Assembly: GCA_964034945.1 (NCBI GenBank) | Contig: OZ035960.1 | Span: 101,610,733 to 101,674,732, forward strand | DNA: 64,000 bases | From: Chrysopilus asiliformis | Lineage: Eukaryota; Arthropoda; Insecta; Diptera; Rhagionidae | Direction of reading: 5' to 3' | Shown here: piece after piece, positions 61,771-64,000 of the stretch | How the letters are laid out: every line of letters starts with the position of its first letter | How positions within the stretch are numbered: position 1 is the stretch's first letter | The notes under the pieces: generated by a model | The model's input: the letters and a program-made list of their open reading frames with translations, nothing else | Database searches by the model: none | Told to the model about the DNA's origin: nothing | Made by a program: the position numbers and the translations under genes

Positions 61771-62147
61771 TCATACTAATATATAAAAATGAGTTGGTGT
61801 CTGTCTGTTCCTATTTCACGCAAAAACGGCTGAACCGATTGACTTGAAATTTGGCATGAGTGTCTGTGGTAGTTCTGGTTCCAACGTAGGCATACGAAAA
61901 AGTAGCGCGGGGGGTGGAGGGAGTAAGGGGAGGGGGTAAAGTGATTTCGAAACTTAGTTTTTGCACTATGTTACTCTTTCGCGGGGAAACTACTGAACCG
62001 ATTGGCCTGAAATTTGGCATAGATGTTCGTCGGGGGTCCAGCCCCAACATAGACCCATTAAAAAGTTTTGAAGTTCTTTCCGGTTTTCTTCGTATTCTAA
62101 AACTTAGACTAAAAACTTAACCCGGCAACGACGGGTATGCAAGCTAA
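61771..62147 (+). mobile_element. Helitron-like element (family E), third copy
   Basis: It starts TCATACTAATATATAAAA and ends AACCCGGCAACGACGGGTAT then GCAAGCTAA, so the 3' end again fits hairpin plus CTRR. It shares GTAAAGTGATTTCGAAACTT with the other copies and has an extra AGATGTTCGTCGGGGGTCC segment. It is too short to be autonomous. Confidence 0.65.
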
Positions 62148-63194
62148 GAATTACAAGATTAAAAGTTATAGAGTAGCTCCCACTTAGGCTGCTACTATAT
62201 ACAAAATATTACTGTAAATACCGTTTCATAGTGATTGATAGTTGTGTACAAAATGTGCTGATACAGAATCAATTATGCATGCGACCCACAGATAGTACAC
62301 GCGACTTTAAAAAAAAACATGCACACCACCGGTGGGTCACACGGAAGCCAACGTGTTAATGTTTAAACACATAAGTTGTGCTAAAAATTTTGTGAAACCC
62401 AATGTAAATGTGACTTAAGGTGTTAGTATAGCATTGAAGCAAATAATCATTGGAGGACAAATTTATTTATAGAGTGAGGTATTATTATAACAAAAATGTT
62501 GAAAAAAAATCTCAAAAGAATCAAAACAATCGTTTACTTAGTAAAAACCCCTTGAAATCTGAAATCAAAAAGAGGAAAAAAATTAAGTTTTGCATATAAA
62601 CAAAAAACCGATAGGTAAAAATACGTGACATATCAAAATAAATCATAATAAGGTAACAGAATGAGAAGCAACCCATAAAACTGACTGAAAACCTCTCAAA
62701 CCTTCACCATAAGAAAAACGATAAACCGAAAAATCTAAAGAAATCTTTTTTTTTTGAAGAAAAAACCGAAAAAAACCCGATTGGAAAGAAAAGGTAGACA
62801 GAAACAGACTACGAAAAAAAAATCTTCATCTTTTAAGTATAAAAAAGGTCAATTATTTATTCAACATCCCGTCCCCAGGTAGTTCCAACGAGATCGTGAG
62901 AAAATGGTTTGGAACGTGGTTCTCACGCGATTGACACACCTGCCTGCCCTTTTTCTGCCCGTAATTCCCATTGATTGATGTACATTGAGATTGCCTGTGT
63001 GTACGGGAATAACATCTACACGCACACACGTTGATATCATTGTAATTTTGTGTTTTTATACATCGCACGATATAATGTGCAGTTTACTCAAGATTTTTTT
63101 TTTAAAACAAGTTACTTATAGTGGATATTCGGTTACACAAATACAAACCTTATCCAGTGGTTTTTTTTAGAGGAAATACCTTATCAAATTGCAT

Positions 63195-63372
63195 ATCACA
63201 AAAAAATACGCATTAAAGGAATTGCAAAAAATGACTTGCAGGGAAAACGGTAGGATTTTTTCAAAGGATAATAAAAGTGAGTTTTTTTTTCTTCTTCAGT
63301 TGTAATTTTTTTTATGTAACAAATATAAGAAAACATAAAAAACAATTTTTTTTTCTAAAAATCTTTATCACA
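63195..63372 (-). promoter_or_regulatory. K boxes in the presumed 3' UTR of the mbeta-like gene
   Basis: ATCACA on the plus strand (TGTGAT on the minus strand) occurs at 63367-63372 and 63195-63200, about 75 and 245 bases after the mbeta-like stop codon. No AGCTTTA Brd box was found here. The end of the 3' UTR is not known, so the second site is less certain. Confidence 0.5.
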
Positions 63373-63444
63373 GTATAAGCACGTCACAGCCCTTTAAGAA
63401 TGAATAATAGTAACTGCTATGATTAAATGGTTGTCATATAATTG

Positions 63445-64000
63445 CTACCACGGTCGCCACACAGAACTGGATTCGCTGAGGGTTGGACTGCTTCGATTAC
63501 TGGAACACTCCGATAATGAAGGGCTGGCGATCGGTGGAAGACTGCAGTTATTGGCCTCATCGTAAAAATTACTGAATGGCGGGATGTGCGATGATTGTCC
63601 ACAAAACGGTGAAGGGTTCAGCGTAGCAGGAGTTGGGACAATTACTTGCATGTGATTGAGTCGATGACCCAGGTGACTCATCAGTTGCGTTCCCAGGTCC
63701 ACGCTGACTCCTGGAACGGTGGCCAGAGCCTTTGATACTTCATTCGCTGCATAAACATAACCCGATCGGAAGCTCTCCGTCACCGATGCTTGGTGTTGAT
63801 CCTGATTGATCCGCAGGCGTTTTTGTTGCTTTAGTTTTTTCATATGTTCAACGGTTAATTCCAGGATGTCCGCCTTCTCCAAACGTGTGATATGTTCACC
63901 TTCCTGTGTTAAGCACTCCACCATAATGTCCTTGAGCTCATCCAAACACTTGTTAATCCTTGCTCGGCGCTTCCTCTCCAACATCGGCTTCATAACCTTC
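63445..64000 (-). CDS. E(spl)mbeta-HLH: bHLH-Orange-WRPW repressor, E(spl)mbeta-like, 5' end cut by window
   Basis: The stop (TAG, minus strand) is at 63447-63445 and the frame is open to the window edge, so the first roughly 12-18 residues and the promoter lie outside; the ATG at 63993 is internal (KVMKP). The visible part starts in the basic region ([20 protein letters not shown]), then [20 protein letters not shown], an Orange domain ([34 protein letters not shown]) and [28 protein letters not shown] and [20 protein letters not shown] are the parts that match Drosophila mbeta from memory. It is a Notch-induced, Groucho-dependent repressor of proneural genes. It is transcribed toward the LRR gene, opposite to the other two bHLH genes here. 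Confidence 0.92.
   Translation of the reverse strand, partial: KVMKPMLERKRRARINKCLDELKDIMVECLTQEGEHITRLEKADILELTVEHMKKLKQQKRLRINQDQHQASVTESFRSGYVYAANEVSKALATVPGVSVDLGTQLMSHLGHRLNHMQVIVPTPATLNPSPFCGQSSHIPPFSNFYDEANNCSLPPIASPSLSECSSNRSSPTLSESSSVWRPW

Larger units (their letters stand above)
58581..62359. other. Pair of piggyBac-like termini enclosing the LRR gene
   Basis: TTAA-CACGTTCGTGAC begins at 58581 and GGAAGCCAACGTG-TTAA ends at 62359, in inverted orientation. Subterminal CGGTGGTACACGG (left) and CCGGTGGGTCACACGG (right) are alike. The strict inverted match is only about 8 bases, so the ends could belong to two different elements. If they belong to one, the 3.77-kb unit carries the LRR gene and two nested transposons. 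Confidence 0.35.
60517..63194. other. Repeat-filled spacer between the LRR and mbeta-like genes
   Basis: Contents: a TIR element (60919-61641) with a nested family-D copy, a Helitron-like copy (61771-62147), and a piggyBac-like terminus ending at 62359. Positions 62400-63100 are AT-rich and plain. The 3' UTR of the minus-strand mbeta-like gene must run into the right part. No gene-like open frame was found. Confidence 0.6.

Overview
The window is from an AT-rich insect genome. The encoded proteins look like Drosophila proteins in residues and in gene neighbourhood, so I read it as a dipteran. The heavy load of small non-autonomous DNA transposons and the moderate divergence from Drosophila suggest a lower (nematoceran) fly, perhaps a sciarid or gall-midge relative; the exact taxon is inference. 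Genes have introns with GT-AG borders. I saw no tRNA, rRNA, CRISPR or bacterial feature.

Layout. 1-3164: gene-poor repeats. 3165-4573 (minus): a complete three-exon secreted serpin. 4585-18127: about 13.5 kb without a recognisable gene, packed with MITE-like inverted-repeat elements. 18128-45426 (plus): the complete neurofibromin gene Nf1. I rebuilt 34 coding exons, all with GT-AG junctions and an open frame throughout: 2925 codons with the optional exon 29, 2782 without it. 45427-50900: repeats. 51499-52038 (plus): an intronless bHLH-Orange-WRPW repressor closest to Drosophila E(spl)mdelta. 55696-56280 (plus): a second, closest to E(spl)mgamma. 59628-60473 (plus): an intronless secreted leucine-rich-repeat protein. 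63445-64000 (minus): a third bHLH repressor closest to E(spl)mbeta, cut by the window end.

The right half is the proximal part of an Enhancer-of-split complex, next to Nf1 as in Drosophila and with the same mdelta-mgamma-mbeta order, but with an LRR gene inserted and mbeta facing the other way. Both complete bHLH genes carry a Notch-response module upstream: a proneural A-site (GCAGGTG) followed 12-14 bp later by head-to-head paired Su(H) sites with 15 or 17 bp between them. Their 3' UTRs carry Brd boxes (AGCTTTA) and K boxes (TGTGAT). The genes are therefore probably switched on by Notch and proneural factors and damped by microRNAs. Nf1 is a Ras GTPase-activating protein and works in a separate pathway; its neighbourhood is conserved linkage, not an operon.

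The most unusual structures are a 2.27-kb near-perfect inverted repeat inside Nf1 intron 30 (arms of exactly 560 bp), which would be transcribed as a long hairpin; a 50-bp copy of Nf1 exon 18 in the preceding intron; piggyBac-like TTAA-flanked termini on both sides of the LRR gene; and several nested transposon insertions with target-site duplications readable by eye.
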